Shown in pieces: positions 25,849-34,730 of a stretch of 64,000 bases of DNA; positions within the stretch are counted from its first letter, which is position 1; each line of letters opens with the position of its first letter. The notes beneath the pieces were generated by a model. That model did not search any database. It was not told the DNA's origin and worked only from the letters and a program-made list of their open reading frames with translations. A program made the position numbers and the translations under genes. Source of the DNA: Halostella litorea (GTDB taxonomy: Archaea > Halobacteriota > Halobacteria > Halobacteriales > Natronoarchaeaceae); contig NZ_SJER01000001.1 in the NCBI RefSeq assembly GCF_004785955.1, positions 1,116,001-1,180,000 on the forward strand, written 5' to 3'.

Positions 25849-27959
25849 TGTGGCACCCCCTTTGCGCGCTCGGCCGTGCCGTCCGGCGTCGCCAGCCTGA
25901 CCGCGCACTGCTTGAAGTTCGGCTCGTCCGACCGCGGGTCGGTCGCCGGGAGCGTCAGGTCGTTCACCGCGGGGTGGTGGATCGGCAGCCAGACGACGCC
26001 GTCGGGCACGCCCTCGTCGACGCTGACGGCCGCGTCGACCGAGCCGCGGCGCGAGACGACCGTCACGCGGCGGTCGTCGCCCCCCTCGCCGGCGACGTCC
26101 CCGTCGAACGCCGCCGCGGTGGCCGGGCTGACCCTGGCGGCGGGCGGGTCGCCGGAGCGCGTCCTGACGCCGGTGTTGTACGCGTCCGGCGACCGCGCCG
26201 TCGTCAGCGTGAGCGGGTACTCCTCGTCCGGCGGCTCCGGGAGGCCGCCGTGGCTCGCGGTCGAGAACCGCGCGCGGCCCGACGGCGTGGGGAACGACCA
26301 GTCGCCGTCGTCGTGGTAGCGGTAACCGCCCTCGCTGGCGGCGTCGGGCGCGGGCCAGCGCACCGCGCCCGCCGCGTCGAGGCGGTCGTAGGTGATCCCC
26401 GACAGGTCCGCGGGCGTCCCGGCGGTGAGCGCGGCGAACTCGTCGAAGACGGCCTCCGGGTCGACCGGCGGCCGGTCGAGCAGCCCCGGCGCGACGCGGG
26501 CGGCCACGGCCGCGACGATGTCCAGGTCCGACCACACCCCGCTCGGCGTGTCCGTCGCCGCGCGGACCCGGGAGACGCGCCGCTCCATGTTCGTCACGGT
26601 CCCCTCGGTCTCGCCCCACGTCGCGGCCGGCAGCACCACGTCGGCGTGCTCGACCGTCTCCGAGCGGAAGGCGTCCTGGACGACGAGGAACGCGTCGTCG
26701 AGCAGTTCCCGCGCCCGCCCCGCGTCCGGCAGGCCCGCCGCGGGGTTGGTCGCCACGGTCCAACAGACCTCCACGGGGCCGTCGTCGACCGCGTCGACGA
26801 TCCCCACGGGGCCGGGGCCGGGGTCGTCCGGCAGGACCGACGGGTCGACGCTCCACGCCTCGGCCACCCGTCCGCGGGCTTCGGGGTCGTCGAACGACCG
26901 GTGGCCCGGCCACGTCCCCTTCGAGGAGCAGACGCGGGTGCCCATCGAGTTGGCCTGCCCGGTCAGCGAGAACGGCCCGGTGCCGGGACCGAGGTTGCCC
27001 GAGGCGAGACAGAGGTCGACCAGCGCGCCGGCGGTGGCCGTCCCCTGGACGGACTGATTGACGCCCATTCCCCAGTACAGCAGCGCGTCCCGCTCCAGCG
27101 CGGCCGCGAGGCGGTCGACCGCGTCGAGGGACACCCCGGCCGTCGCGGCGGCGTCGGCCGCGTCGGGCAGCGCGTCCCGGAGGGCGGCAAAGCCCGTCGT
27201 CGCCCGCTCGACGAACGCGTCGTCGACGCGGCCCCGGTCGACGAGGCGCGCCAGCACGGCCCGGGCGAGCGCGAGGTCGGTCCCCGGGTCCGGCGCGACG
27301 TGTGCGTCGGCCATCTCGGCCGTCTCGCTCTCGACGGGGTCGACGACGACGAGTTCGCTCCCCGCGTCGTCCGCCGAGTCGGCGATCCACCGGAACATGA
27401 CCGGGTGGGCCGCCGCGGGGTTCGCCCCCCAGACGAGGTGGGTCTCCGCCTCCGGGACGTCGTCGTACGTCGGCGGCGGCGCGTCGCTCCCGAACGCGTC
27501 GTAGTACGCCGTCACCGCGCTCGCCATGCACAGCGTCGTGTTCGCGTCGTAGTGCCGGGTGCCAATGCCGGCCCGCGCGAGTTTGCCGAGCGCGTACGCC
27601 GCCTCGTTGGTCTGCTGGCCGCTCCCGAGGACGGCCACCGAGTCCGGGTCGCGCTCGGCCGCCGCCGCGATCCCCTCGGCGGCGGCGGTCAGCGCCACGT
27701 CCCACGTCGTCGCCGTCAGTTCGCCGTTCGCCCGGACGAGCGGCCGCGTCAGCCACTCGCCGTCCGGGTTCGCCGTCTCGTCGACGCCGCGCTGGCAGGC
27801 GAGCCCGCGGTTGACGGGGTGGCTCGGGTCGCCCCGGACCAGGTCCAGCCCGTACCCCTGGTCGGCCGCCTGCTGGACGTGCCCGCAGCCGACGGCACAG
27901 CGGACGCAGGTCGTCGGCACCTGGCCCGTCACGGGCGGCCCACCCCGCCCCGACCGCAT
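25845..27959 (-). CDS. nasA: Assimilatory nitrate reductase, molybdopterin oxidoreductase
   Basis: 704-aa enzyme reducing nitrate to nitrite. Near the N-terminus are cysteines 18, 21, 25 and 55 (CVRCAVGC ... LACQRG) for a [4Fe-4S] cluster. Long molybdopterin-binding domains follow, including NxxxxMGTRVCSSKGTWP-like segments and the C-terminal MGD-binding domain (YPLTLTTARSPDAYNTG). There is no Tat signal, so it is cytoplasmic and assimilatory. The frame opens at 28040, but a TATAAA box overlaps that codon, so the real start must be downstream. I use the ATG at 27959; a GTG at 27932 is also possible. Its partner MobA-like gene overlaps the stop. Confidence 0.92.
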   Translation of the reverse strand: MRSGRGGPPVTGQVPTTCVRCAVGCGHVQQAADQGYGLDLVRGDPSHPVNRGLACQRGVDETANPDGEWLTRPLVRANGELTATTWDVALTAAAEGIAAAAERDPDSVAVLGSGQQTNEAAYALGKLARAGIGTRHYDANTTLCMASAVTAYYDAFGSDAPPPTYDDVPEAETHLVWGANPAAAHPVMFRWIADSADDAGSELVVVDPVESETAEMADAHVAPDPGTDLALARAVLARLVDRGRVDDAFVERATTGFAALRDALPDAADAAATAGVSLDAVDRLAAALERDALLYWGMGVNQSVQGTATAGALVDLCLASGNLGPGTGPFSLTGQANSMGTRVCSSKGTWPGHRSFDDPEARGRVAEAWSVDPSVLPDDPGPGPVGIVDAVDDGPVEVCWTVATNPAAGLPDAGRARELLDDAFLVVQDAFRSETVEHADVVLPAATWGETEGTVTNMERRVSRVRAATDTPSGVWSDLDIVAAVAARVAPGLLDRPPVDPEAVFDEFAALTAGTPADLSGITYDRLDAAGAVRWPAPDAASEGGYRYHDDGDWSFPTPSGRARFSTASHGGLPEPPDEEYPLTLTTARSPDAYNTGVRTRSGDPPAARVSPATAAAFDGDVAGEGGDDRRVTVVSRRGSVDAAVSVDEGVPDGVVWLPIHHPAVNDLTLPATDPRSDEPNFKQCAVRLATPDGTAERAKGVPQ

Positions 27960-28040
27960 CCGATCCGCCGTTCGATCAGTTCCCCGGAGAAATTCGAAAC
28001 GAACGACCTCAGATTCATATCGAGTTGCACGGTGCGCCAT

Positions 28041-28047
28041 TTTATAA
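28041..28047 (-). promoter_or_regulatory. TATA element of the nasA unit
   Basis: Minus-strand TTATAAA abuts the first in-frame ATG (28038-28040). Initiation should occur near 28018, inside the open frame. That rules out the upstream ATG and implies a leader of about 59 nt to the ATG at 27959. Confidence 0.65.
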
Positions 28048-28230
28048 CCCTGACCGTTACGGATCGTCGAATAAACGCCCCGTCCCGTGGCCGAGCGGTC
28101 GGTCTTGAAGGGGATATAACCGCGTTAACCGCACGGACCGACGGGCGCTGGCCGGCCAAACCACACGGCCCCAACGGTTGCGGCGCTGTCGGGCGTCGTC
28201 GAGCGGAACCGGACGGCCGGCCCGCCGGCG

Positions 28231-29226
28231 TCAGCGGCCGACCCAGCGGAGCAGGAACAGCGTCCCCTCGAACAGGATCACCATCGTCGACGCGACGAGG
28301 ATGGGGGCCATCCCGGTCGGGTCGGGGCTGAAGAGGAAGGCGATGCCGAGGAACGCGCCCCAGAAGTAGAGGCGGCGGTCGGCGAGCCACTTCCGGGTGG
28401 TGATCCCCATCATGATCGCGAGCATGATGAAAAGCGGGATCTGGAAGACCAGCGCCAGCATCCCCATCATCATGAGGATCAGGTTGAACGTGTCCCGGAG
28501 TGCGAAGGCGATGTCGGCCGTCGCCTGCGAGTAGTAGAGGAAGTAGGTAAACAGCGCGGGCAGCACGAGGAAGTACGCGAACGCGACGCCGAAAAGCGCC
28601 AGCACGAGGCTCGTCGGGACCGCCGCGAGGTAGTACCGGCGCTCCTGCGGGTAGAGGCCGGGCCGCATGAACAGGTACGTCTCGTAGACGAACACGGGCA
28701 ACGCGAGGACGAAGCCGGCGAGGCTGGCGAGTTTCAGCTCCGCCAGTTTCAGCTCCAGCGGCCCGTAGACGTGGGGCGGCGCACACGACTCCTGGCCGGG
28801 ACAGGTCGTCACCGTCCCCGGGTGGATGTGGTACCAGATGGTCGTGATGAAGTCCTCGGCGAAGGGGAAGGCGACGGTGGTGACGACGGCCGCGATGACC
28901 ACGACGACCCCGAGCCGCTTGACCATCTCCTCGATGTGGGCGGCCAGCGGGAGTTCCTCGTCGTCCGGCGGCTGGGTCCACTCTTCCTCGACGTCCTCGC
29001 CGACGCCGGTGCCCGTCTCGGGGCCGCCGTGTGCCGGCGGCGTGGCGTCCACGTCGTCGGCGGCGTCGAACGAGGGACCGCCCGCCCCGGCGTCCGGCGT
29101 CGCCCGCTCGATCGGGTCGTCGGCGCCGGGCACGGTGTGGTCGGGCACGTCCTGCTCGGGGGAGTCCCACGGCTCGTCGGGGTCGTTCGTCTCCCGCCCA
29201 GAACCGTCCTCCGGCTCGTCCGCCAT
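28231..29226 (-). CDS. tatC: Sec-independent protein translocase TatC (TatCo)
   Basis: 331-aa membrane core of the twin-arginine translocase. A roughly 85-residue acidic cytoplasmic extension (DEPEDGSGRE...) precedes six membrane segments. The conserved signal-binding loop is seen as FMRPGLYPQE, the family's F-x-x-PGL-x-x-x-E motif. Together with TatCt and TatA it exports folded proteins, the main secretion route in haloarchaea. Its TATA (29252-29259) predicts a leaderless mRNA starting at the ATG at 29226. It is divergent from tatCt. Confidence 0.95.
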   Translation of the reverse strand: MADEPEDGSGRETNDPDEPWDSPEQDVPDHTVPGADDPIERATPDAGAGGPSFDAADDVDATPPAHGGPETGTGVGEDVEEEWTQPPDDEELPLAAHIEEMVKRLGVVVVIAAVVTTVAFPFAEDFITTIWYHIHPGTVTTCPGQESCAPPHVYGPLELKLAELKLASLAGFVLALPVFVYETYLFMRPGLYPQERRYYLAAVPTSLVLALFGVAFAYFLVLPALFTYFLYYSQATADIAFALRDTFNLILMMMGMLALVFQIPLFIMLAIMMGITTRKWLADRRLYFWGAFLGIAFLFSPDPTGMAPILVASTMVILFEGTLFLLRWVGR

Positions 29227-29251
29227 TCGTCCGTGTGTACGCGGACGGCTT

Positions 29252-29259
29252 CTTATAGG
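29252..29259 (-). promoter_or_regulatory. TATA element of tatC
   Basis: Minus-strand CTATAAGA is centred 29-30 nt before the tatC ATG. The divergent tatCt promoter (TTGATAACC at 29299-29307) lies about 45 nt away. Confidence 0.6.
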
Positions 29260-29333
29260 CCTTTTTGTACCGTCCGCCACGGCGGCGAGAGAAGAAGATT
29301 GATAACCACGACAGGGGAATCCACCGACGAGTA

Positions 29334-31592
29334 ATGAGTTCGGCCGTCGACGACGACACGGTCCAAGCCGTCAACGCGGGCCGCGAGACGATCGGCGCGA
29401 TGCTGTCGTCCGCGCAGTCCCACCTCCAGAAGGTGTTCATCGTCTTCGTCGTCGGCATGATGGCGACGATCTGGGGCCTCCGGACGTTCGTCTGGGAGTT
29501 CCTGAAGTCAAACACCACCTCGCAGCTCGGCGGCACGCCCGCGGAGGGGCAGGTGGACTTCATCGTCCGGACGCCGTTCGACGTGATACTGCTGCAGGTG
29601 AAGATCGGGTTGCTCGTCGGCGTGTTGCTCGCCGTCCCCTTCCTGCTGTACTTCTCCCGGGACGCCCTGCGCGAACGGGGGTACACCTCCGTCGTCCCCG
29701 TCACCCGCGGCCGGGTCGCCGGCTTCGTCGTCCTCTCTATCGGCCTGTTCGTCGGCGGCGTCGTGTACGCCTACGGCGTGTTCTTCCCCTTCATGTTCGA
29801 GTTCCTCGCGGTCAACGCCGTCCGCGCGGAGATAAAGCCCAGTTACGGGATCGTCCTCTACACGCAGTTCCTCCTGCTGTTGACCGTCTCGTTCGGCCTC
29901 GCGGCCCAGCTCCCGCTCGTGATGAGCGTCCTCTCGTACGCTGAGATAGTCCCCTACGAGACGTTCCGCGACAAGTGGCGCTACGCGGTCGTCGGCATCT
30001 TCGCGTTCGGCGCGCTGTTCTCGCCGCCCGACCCGTTCACCCAGATCATGTGGGCCGCGCCGCTCGTGGTCCTCTACGTCGTCAGCCTCGGCCTCGCGAA
30101 GCTGGTGACGAACGTCCGCCGGACCGGGGCCGCCCCGGACGCCGTCGGGGCGGGGTCGGGACGACGGACCGTTGGCATCGGCGCGCTCGCGGTCGCCGCG
30201 ACGTTCGCCGCCACGGTCGGCGCGATCCGCGCCGGCGCCGTCGGCTACCTCAACCGCGAACTGCTCCCGATAGTTGACCGAACTGTCGTCGACGCGCTCA
30301 ACGGCTCGGTCCTCCCGTCGCTGCCGTTCGGCCCCGACGCCGTGACGACGCGGCCGCTGTCGACGCCGGCCGGCCTCGCCGAGCAGGCGGTCGTCGCCGG
30401 CGAAGTCGCCCTCGTCGTCGCCCTGCTGCTCGTGCTCGCCTACACGGTCAAGGTGCTCCGGGAGCCCGTCGCACCGCGGTACGACGCCGCGACCGGCACC
30501 CCGGACCCCGCCGACATCGACCTCGGGCCGCTCGACGCCGCCGGCGTCCGGGCGGCCCCGCCGGAGGTGTTCGCTGACCTGACCGAGGACGAGGCGCTGG
30601 CCCGCGCCCGCGAGGCGATGGACGCCGACCGGCCGGAGAAGGCCGAGGCGATCCTCGACCGCTTCGACGAGGCCGAGGCGATGGCCGACGACGACGAAGC
30701 CGCGGCGGCCGCGAGCGCCGACGGCACGGACGGCGAGGGCGGCGACGGCGGTGGCGGGGAGGGACCGGGCGGCACCGCGACCAGCACCGCCGCGGGCATG
30801 GTCGACGCCTTCACCGAGGAGGAGACGACCGAGGAGGACATCGGCGGCTACTACTACGACCTCTCCTTTATCCTGCAGAGCCTCACGTCGAAGATGTTCC
30901 GCATCGTCGGCCTCTTCATGGTCGTCCTCGCGGGCACGTTCTTCTGGCTCTACCAGGGCGGCATCGGGCGGATCCGGGAGGACTTCCTCCGGAAGATGCC
31001 CCCGGAGGTGATCGGCAACGTGCAGGACCCCGTCATCGCCATGCACCCCGTCGAGGCGCTCATCTTCGAGGTGAAGGTGTCGACGATCCTCGCGGCCGTC
31101 GCCGTCGCGCCGCTGGTCGTCTACTACGCCTGGCCGGCCATGTCCGAACGCGGGTTCGTCAGCGGCGACCGCCGCGTGTTCGGCGTGTGGGGGCTGGCGA
31201 TCCTCGGCGGTATCGTCGGCGGGAGCGCCGTCGGCTACCTCTTCGTCGCGCCGACGATCATCTCCTATCTGGTCGCCGACGCCTACCAGGCCGGGATGGT
31301 GATCTCCTACCGCCTGAAGAACTTCTTCTGGCTCATCTTCCTCACCACCGCCGGGATCGGCATCCTCGGGAACATCCTCGTCACGCAGGTCATGTTCCAC
31401 CTCGGGGGGATCGTCTCGTTCGAGTCGATGTACAGGCGCTGGCGGATCGTCACCATCCTGATCTTCGCGCTCGCCGGCCTGCTGACGCCGTCGGGCGTCC
31501 TCACGATGCTCATCGTCGCCATCCCGGTGGCGCTGACGTACGTGCTCGGGCTGGGGATCCTCTACGTGATCACGCTGCCGAGCCGGCTCTGA
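29334..31592 (+). CDS. tatCt: Double-domain TatC protein (TatCt)
   Basis: 752-aa fusion of two TatC-like domains, a form known only from haloarchaea. Domain 1 spans about residues 25-265. A linker with two extra membrane segments and an acidic, Gly-rich cytoplasmic part (about 270-510) follows, including EDEALARAREAMDADRP. Domain 2 covers about 510-750. The PGL signal-binding motif is degenerate in both halves (SRDALRERG and WPAMSERG), as in known TatCt. TatCt is essential in Haloferax and is thought to work with TatCo. The promoter is TTGATAACC at 29299-29307. Confidence 0.95.
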   Translation: MSSAVDDDTVQAVNAGRETIGAMLSSAQSHLQKVFIVFVVGMMATIWGLRTFVWEFLKSNTTSQLGGTPAEGQVDFIVRTPFDVILLQVKIGLLVGVLLAVPFLLYFSRDALRERGYTSVVPVTRGRVAGFVVLSIGLFVGGVVYAYGVFFPFMFEFLAVNAVRAEIKPSYGIVLYTQFLLLLTVSFGLAAQLPLVMSVLSYAEIVPYETFRDKWRYAVVGIFAFGALFSPPDPFTQIMWAAPLVVLYVVSLGLAKLVTNVRRTGAAPDAVGAGSGRRTVGIGALAVAATFAATVGAIRAGAVGYLNRELLPIVDRTVVDALNGSVLPSLPFGPDAVTTRPLSTPAGLAEQAVVAGEVALVVALLLVLAYTVKVLREPVAPRYDAATGTPDPADIDLGPLDAAGVRAAPPEVFADLTEDEALARAREAMDADRPEKAEAILDRFDEAEAMADDDEAAAAASADGTDGEGGDGGGGEGPGGTATSTAAGMVDAFTEEETTEEDIGGYYYDLSFILQSLTSKMFRIVGLFMVVLAGTFFWLYQGGIGRIREDFLRKMPPEVIGNVQDPVIAMHPVEALIFEVKVSTILAAVAVAPLVVYYAWPAMSERGFVSGDRRVFGVWGLAILGGIVGGSAVGYLFVAPTIISYLVADAYQAGMVISYRLKNFFWLIFLTTAGIGILGNILVTQVMFHLGGIVSFESMYRRWRIVTILIFALAGLLTPSGVLTMLIVAIPVALTYVLGLGILYVITLPSRL

Positions 31593-31855
31593 GCGGGCCG
31601 ACGCTTCCTCCTGCGGCCGTCGTCGCCCGACCATGGTAGCGACGGGATCGTCGAACGTGACCGGGAGTGCTGGACGGCCCAGCGAAGTGCGCCTCCTCGT
31701 CGAGCACGGCGTTCGCCACGCTCCTGTTGCTCACCCGGGCGACCGCGCCGGACCGGACGCTACTGACCGTCGAGAACGGCGTCTCGCGTCGCCTTCGCGG
31801 CGTTCAGACGTGCTGCTGGTATCGGGTGGCCCGGCGGCCGGAGGGCCCTGAGGCG
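31593..31855 (+). pseudogene. Possible frameshifted remnant between tatCt and rlmE
   Basis: A frame opens at an ATG at 31633 (MVATGSSNVTGS...). Its GC-rich third-position pattern is good only to about 31710, then moves to the next frame (AFATLLLLTRATAPD... to about 31830). That looks like one coding segment broken by a single-base frameshift. No family is recognisable in either part, and the region could instead be plain spacer. Confidence 0.28.
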
Positions 31856-32626
31856 TCAGTCCGCGCGCTTGGCGAAGCCGAACCGGGGCTTCACGTCGGT
31901 CACCTCGACCTCCAGTTCGTCGCCGACCTCGCCGTCGCGGACGAACAGCGTGTACTCCTCGACCTTGGCGACGCCGTCGCCCTCGCTGCCCTCGTCGACT
32001 ATCTCGACGGTCAGCCGGTCGCCCTCGCGGACGGGCGCGGTCAGCCGCCCCTTGGCGATCAGGTACACCTCCGAGGACTCGTCGCGGGAGGCGTCGGGGC
32101 TGGTCGTGCGGACGTACTCGAACTCCGCCTCCATCTCCTCCCGGAGGTCGTCGAGGTCCTGCCCTTCGAACACCTTCACCGCGAAGTCGCCGCCGCTGTC
32201 GAGCAGTTCCAGCGCCGTCTCGAACGCCTGCCGCGCGAGGTGGACCGAGCGGGCGTGGTCGAGGCCGTACTCGCCGGTCATGTTCGGCGCGAGGTCGGAG
32301 ACGACCACGTCCGCGTCCCCGACGAGGTCGACGACCTCCTCGCGGGTCGACTCGTCGGTCATGTCGCCGCGGACGTACTCGACGGTCGCGTCGGGGTCCT
32401 CCAGCGGGTCGATCCGCTGGCGGTCGACGCCGACGACGGTGCCGCCCTCGCCGGCCATCTCCGCGGCGACCTGCATCCAGCCGCCGGGGGCCGCCCCGAG
32501 GTCGACGACCGTGTTGCCGGGCCCGATCAGCCCCTCCAGCCGGTCTAGCTGCTTGAGCTTGTACGCCGCGCGGCTCCGGTACCCCTCCTGTTTGGACTTG
32601 TTGTAGTAGTGGTCCTTCCCCGTCAT
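31856..32626 (-). CDS. rlmE: 23S rRNA 2'-O-ribose methyltransferase RlmE with TRAM domain
   Basis: 256-aa FtsJ-family SAM-dependent methyltransferase for the universally conserved 23S rRNA uridine. Catalytic set visible: Lys in AYKLKQ (about 22-27), Asp in VVVSDLAPN, Lys in FAVKVFEG and Glu in SSEVYLIAK. The SAM loop is VDLGAAPGGW. A C-terminal TRAM domain (about 200-256) is fused, as is usual in haloarchaea, and probably aids RNA binding. The ATG at 32626 starts directly before the conserved GKDHYYNKSK region. Confidence 0.94.
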   Translation of the reverse strand: MTGKDHYYNKSKQEGYRSRAAYKLKQLDRLEGLIGPGNTVVDLGAAPGGWMQVAAEMAGEGGTVVGVDRQRIDPLEDPDATVEYVRGDMTDESTREEVVDLVGDADVVVSDLAPNMTGEYGLDHARSVHLARQAFETALELLDSGGDFAVKVFEGQDLDDLREEMEAEFEYVRTTSPDASRDESSEVYLIAKGRLTAPVREGDRLTVEIVDEGSEGDGVAKVEEYTLFVRDGEVGDELEVEVTDVKPRFGFAKRAD

Positions 32627-32740
32627 GCTGTCGTCACCGGGTTTCGGGCCGCGTACGGACGCCGAGCCGCGTGCGAACGTGCGTTCATACACGGGGAGAC
32701 GCCGTCGACCCGGAAAGGCACATCGGATGAACCGCCGTCT

Positions 32741-33607
32741 TCAGTCGCCGTCGGCGGCGGCGCGCGGCGAGCCATCGCCGGTCACGTCCCGGAGGAACGA
32801 TTCGAGCACCGCCGTGAACGCCTCCGGCTGTTCCAGCATCAGCCCGTGGCCCGCGTTTGCGACCTCGCGGACCCGGACGTCGGTCGGGGCCCGGTCCAGC
32901 CGGTCGGCCTTGCCGGCGATGACGTCGCTCGTCAGTTCGCCGTAGGCGTACAGCACCGGGACGTGGAAGTCCGTCGGGCTCGCGCCCACGTACTCGCGGC
33001 CGGCGGTCACGAACTTCCCCTCGACGTCGAGCGACATCCCGTCCGTGACCGCCTCCGCGTACTCGGACGGGGTACAGCCGAGTTCGGGTACCTCCTCGTC
33101 GGAGCCCTGTTCGGCGTCGGCGACGCGTTCGGCGACGAACTCCATGAACCGGTCGTACCGCTCCCGCCCGACGACGGATTCGAGGCGGGCGAGCACGGGC
33201 TGGAGCCGGAACATCGCTCGCTCGAACGCGCTCTCCCCGATCGCCGTCCGCGCGTCGGCGAACGCGATGCCTGCCACGTCGTCCGGGTACCGGACGGCGT
33301 ACTCCGCGGCGATCAGCCCGCCGTAGGAGTGCGCACAGAGGACGGGGCTGTCCAGCGACAGCGCCTCAACGAGCGCGTGGAGGTCCTCCGCCAGAAGCCC
33401 GATCGAGTACGCCGTTCCGGGGGCCCCCTCGCTCTCGCCGTGGTCGCGGTAGTCGTACGCCACCAGGTCGTACTCGTCGGCGAGCGCCGCCAGCTGTGGC
33501 CGCCAGGACCGGCGGTCCCAGCCGAGCCCGTGGATGAACACGACCGGCGGTCCCGAACCGGTCCGTTCGTAGTGCGTCTCCACGCCGTTGGTCGTGACGG
33601 ACGGCAT
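32741..33607 (-). CDS. Alpha/beta-hydrolase
   Basis: 288-aa alpha/beta-hydrolase fold enzyme. Seen: the oxyanion region HGLGWD (about 25-30), nucleophile Ser in HSYGG (near residue 93), acid Asp in the [12 protein letters not shown] area and catalytic His in NAGHGLM. The cap region (about 125-190) is unremarkable. The substrate cannot be inferred; esterases, haloperoxidase-like and metabolite hydrolases share this plan. It is divergent from pcn, with 103 nt between start codons. Confidence 0.85.
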   Translation of the reverse strand: MPSVTTNGVETHYERTGSGPPVVFIHGLGWDRRSWRPQLAALADEYDLVAYDYRDHGESEGAPGTAYSIGLLAEDLHALVEALSLDSPVLCAHSYGGLIAAEYAVRYPDDVAGIAFADARTAIGESAFERAMFRLQPVLARLESVVGRERYDRFMEFVAERVADAEQGSDEEVPELGCTPSEYAEAVTDGMSLDVEGKFVTAGREYVGASPTDFHVPVLYAYGELTSDVIAGKADRLDRAPTDVRVREVANAGHGLMLEQPEAFTAVLESFLRDVTGDGSPRAAADGD

Positions 33608-33676
33608 AGGGACACGTACCGCGGACCTGTCGGATAACGGTACCGACGCCTCCCGCGCGCACGCGGAACGCGCGGT

Positions 33677-33684
33677 TTTTTATG
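33677..33684 (+). promoter_or_regulatory. TATA element of pcn
   Basis: TTTTTATG is centred about 30 nt before the PCNA ATG, so a leaderless transcript is expected. Confidence 0.65.
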
Positions 33685-33710
33685 TGGGGCCGCCAAATCT
33701 CGACCCAAGA

Positions 33711-34454
33711 ATGTTCAAGGCGATAGTGAGCGCGGAGACGCTCGGGACCGCGCTCGACTCCGTGAGCGTGTTGGTCGACGAGTGTAAGATCCATCTCGAC
33801 GACGACGGCATTGAAATCCGGGCGGTCGACCCCGCGAACGTCGGCATGGTCGACCTCTCGCTGTCGGCCGACGCGTTCGAGTCCTACGAGGCCGACGGCG
33901 GCGTCATCGGCGTCAACCTCTCGCGGCTGGAGGACATCGTCGGGATGGCCGACTCCGACCAGCTCGTCGAGCTCGAACTCGACGAGGAGACCCGCAAGCT
34001 CCACATCCAGATCGACGGGCTAGAGTACACGCTGGCGCTCATCGACCCAGACTCGATCCGGCAGGAGCCGGACATCCCCGACCTCGACCTCGCCTCCGAG
34101 ATCGTCATCGAGGGCGCGGACATCGACCGGGCGGTCACCGCCGCCGACATGGTGTCGGACCACATCGCGCTGGGCGTCGACGAGGAGAAGGAACTGTTCT
34201 ACGTCGACGCCGAGGGCGACACCGACGACGTCCACCTCGAACTCGACCGGGAGGACCTCATCGACCTGCAGGCCGGCCCCGCCTACTCGCTGTTCAGCCT
34301 CGACTACCTGAAGGACATGAACAAGGCGATCGCCAAGGACGCCGAGGTCACCCTGGAACTGGGCGAGGAGTTCCCCGTCAAGATCCACTTCGACATCGCC
34401 GAGGGCAACGGGCAGGTCACGTTCATGCTCGCGCCCCGGATCCAGAGCGACTGA
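33711..34454 (+). CDS. pcn: DNA polymerase sliding clamp PCNA
   Basis: 247-aa ring-forming processivity factor that encircles DNA and tethers polymerases, ligase and Fen1. Two PCNA domains are visible: residues 1-120, with the interdomain loop around 115-130, and 125-247. The surface is very acidic, as expected for haloarchaeal PCNA. The RFC subunits that load it are coded at both ends of this window. A 59-codon membrane-protein gene follows six bases after the stop and is probably co-transcribed. Confidence 0.97.
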   Translation: MFKAIVSAETLGTALDSVSVLVDECKIHLDDDGIEIRAVDPANVGMVDLSLSADAFESYEADGGVIGVNLSRLEDIVGMADSDQLVELELDEETRKLHIQIDGLEYTLALIDPDSIRQEPDIPDLDLASEIVIEGADIDRAVTAADMVSDHIALGVDEEKELFYVDAEGDTDDVHLELDREDLIDLQAGPAYSLFSLDYLKDMNKAIAKDAEVTLELGEEFPVKIHFDIAEGNGQVTFMLAPRIQSD

Positions 34455-34460
34455 GTCGCC

Positions 34461-34640
34461 ATGCCCCCCGCGTCCGGTGTCGGCCGCGGTGCCGGACTCG
34501 CCGCCGTCGCCGGCGGGGTCGGCGGCGCTGTCGGGGCCGGCGCCCTCGACTCGGCCGTCCACGCCGGCCTGCTGGCCGGCCTCTTCGCCGCCGTCGCCGT
34601 GCTCGGCCGTCGGTGGGCGCGTCGCCGGGCGGCCGGCTGA
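34461..34640 (+). CDS. Small membrane protein downstream of pcn
   Basis: 59-aa frame starting at an ATG six bases after the pcn stop. It has two Ala/Gly/Val-rich hydrophobic segments (about 11-32 and 38-54) around a short AGALDSAVH loop, and ends with an Arg-rich tail (RRWARRRAAG). Third codon positions are almost all G or C, which supports coding. I do not recognise a family. Its spacing implies translation from the pcn message. Confidence 0.6.
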   Translation: MPPASGVGRGAGLAAVAGGVGGAVGAGALDSAVHAGLLAGLFAAVAVLGRRWARRRAAG

Positions 34641-34697
34641 CCCGGGCAATGTAGTGATCGATCGTACGTTATTAGCCGCCGAGAATAGCCCGATCGT

Positions 34698-34723
34698 CTT
34701 TTATCCCGGCGGACGAACGTCCG
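34698..34723 (+). promoter_or_regulatory. Promoter and palindromic operator candidate of the hydroxyacid dehydrogenase gene
   Basis: CTTTTATCC (34698-34706) is the TATA element about 28 nt before the ATG at 34731. Just after it lies the perfect palindrome CGGACG-AA-CGTCCG (34710-34723), between TATA and the expected initiation site. A bound protein there would block transcription. Confidence 0.5.
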
Positions 34724-34730
34724 ATCGTCA

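Noticed and set aside
29508-31634. 708-codon minus-strand frame opposite tatCt
   Set aside because: Antisense shadow of the tatCt codon pattern: polar, Asp/Glu/Arg-rich, no start signal.
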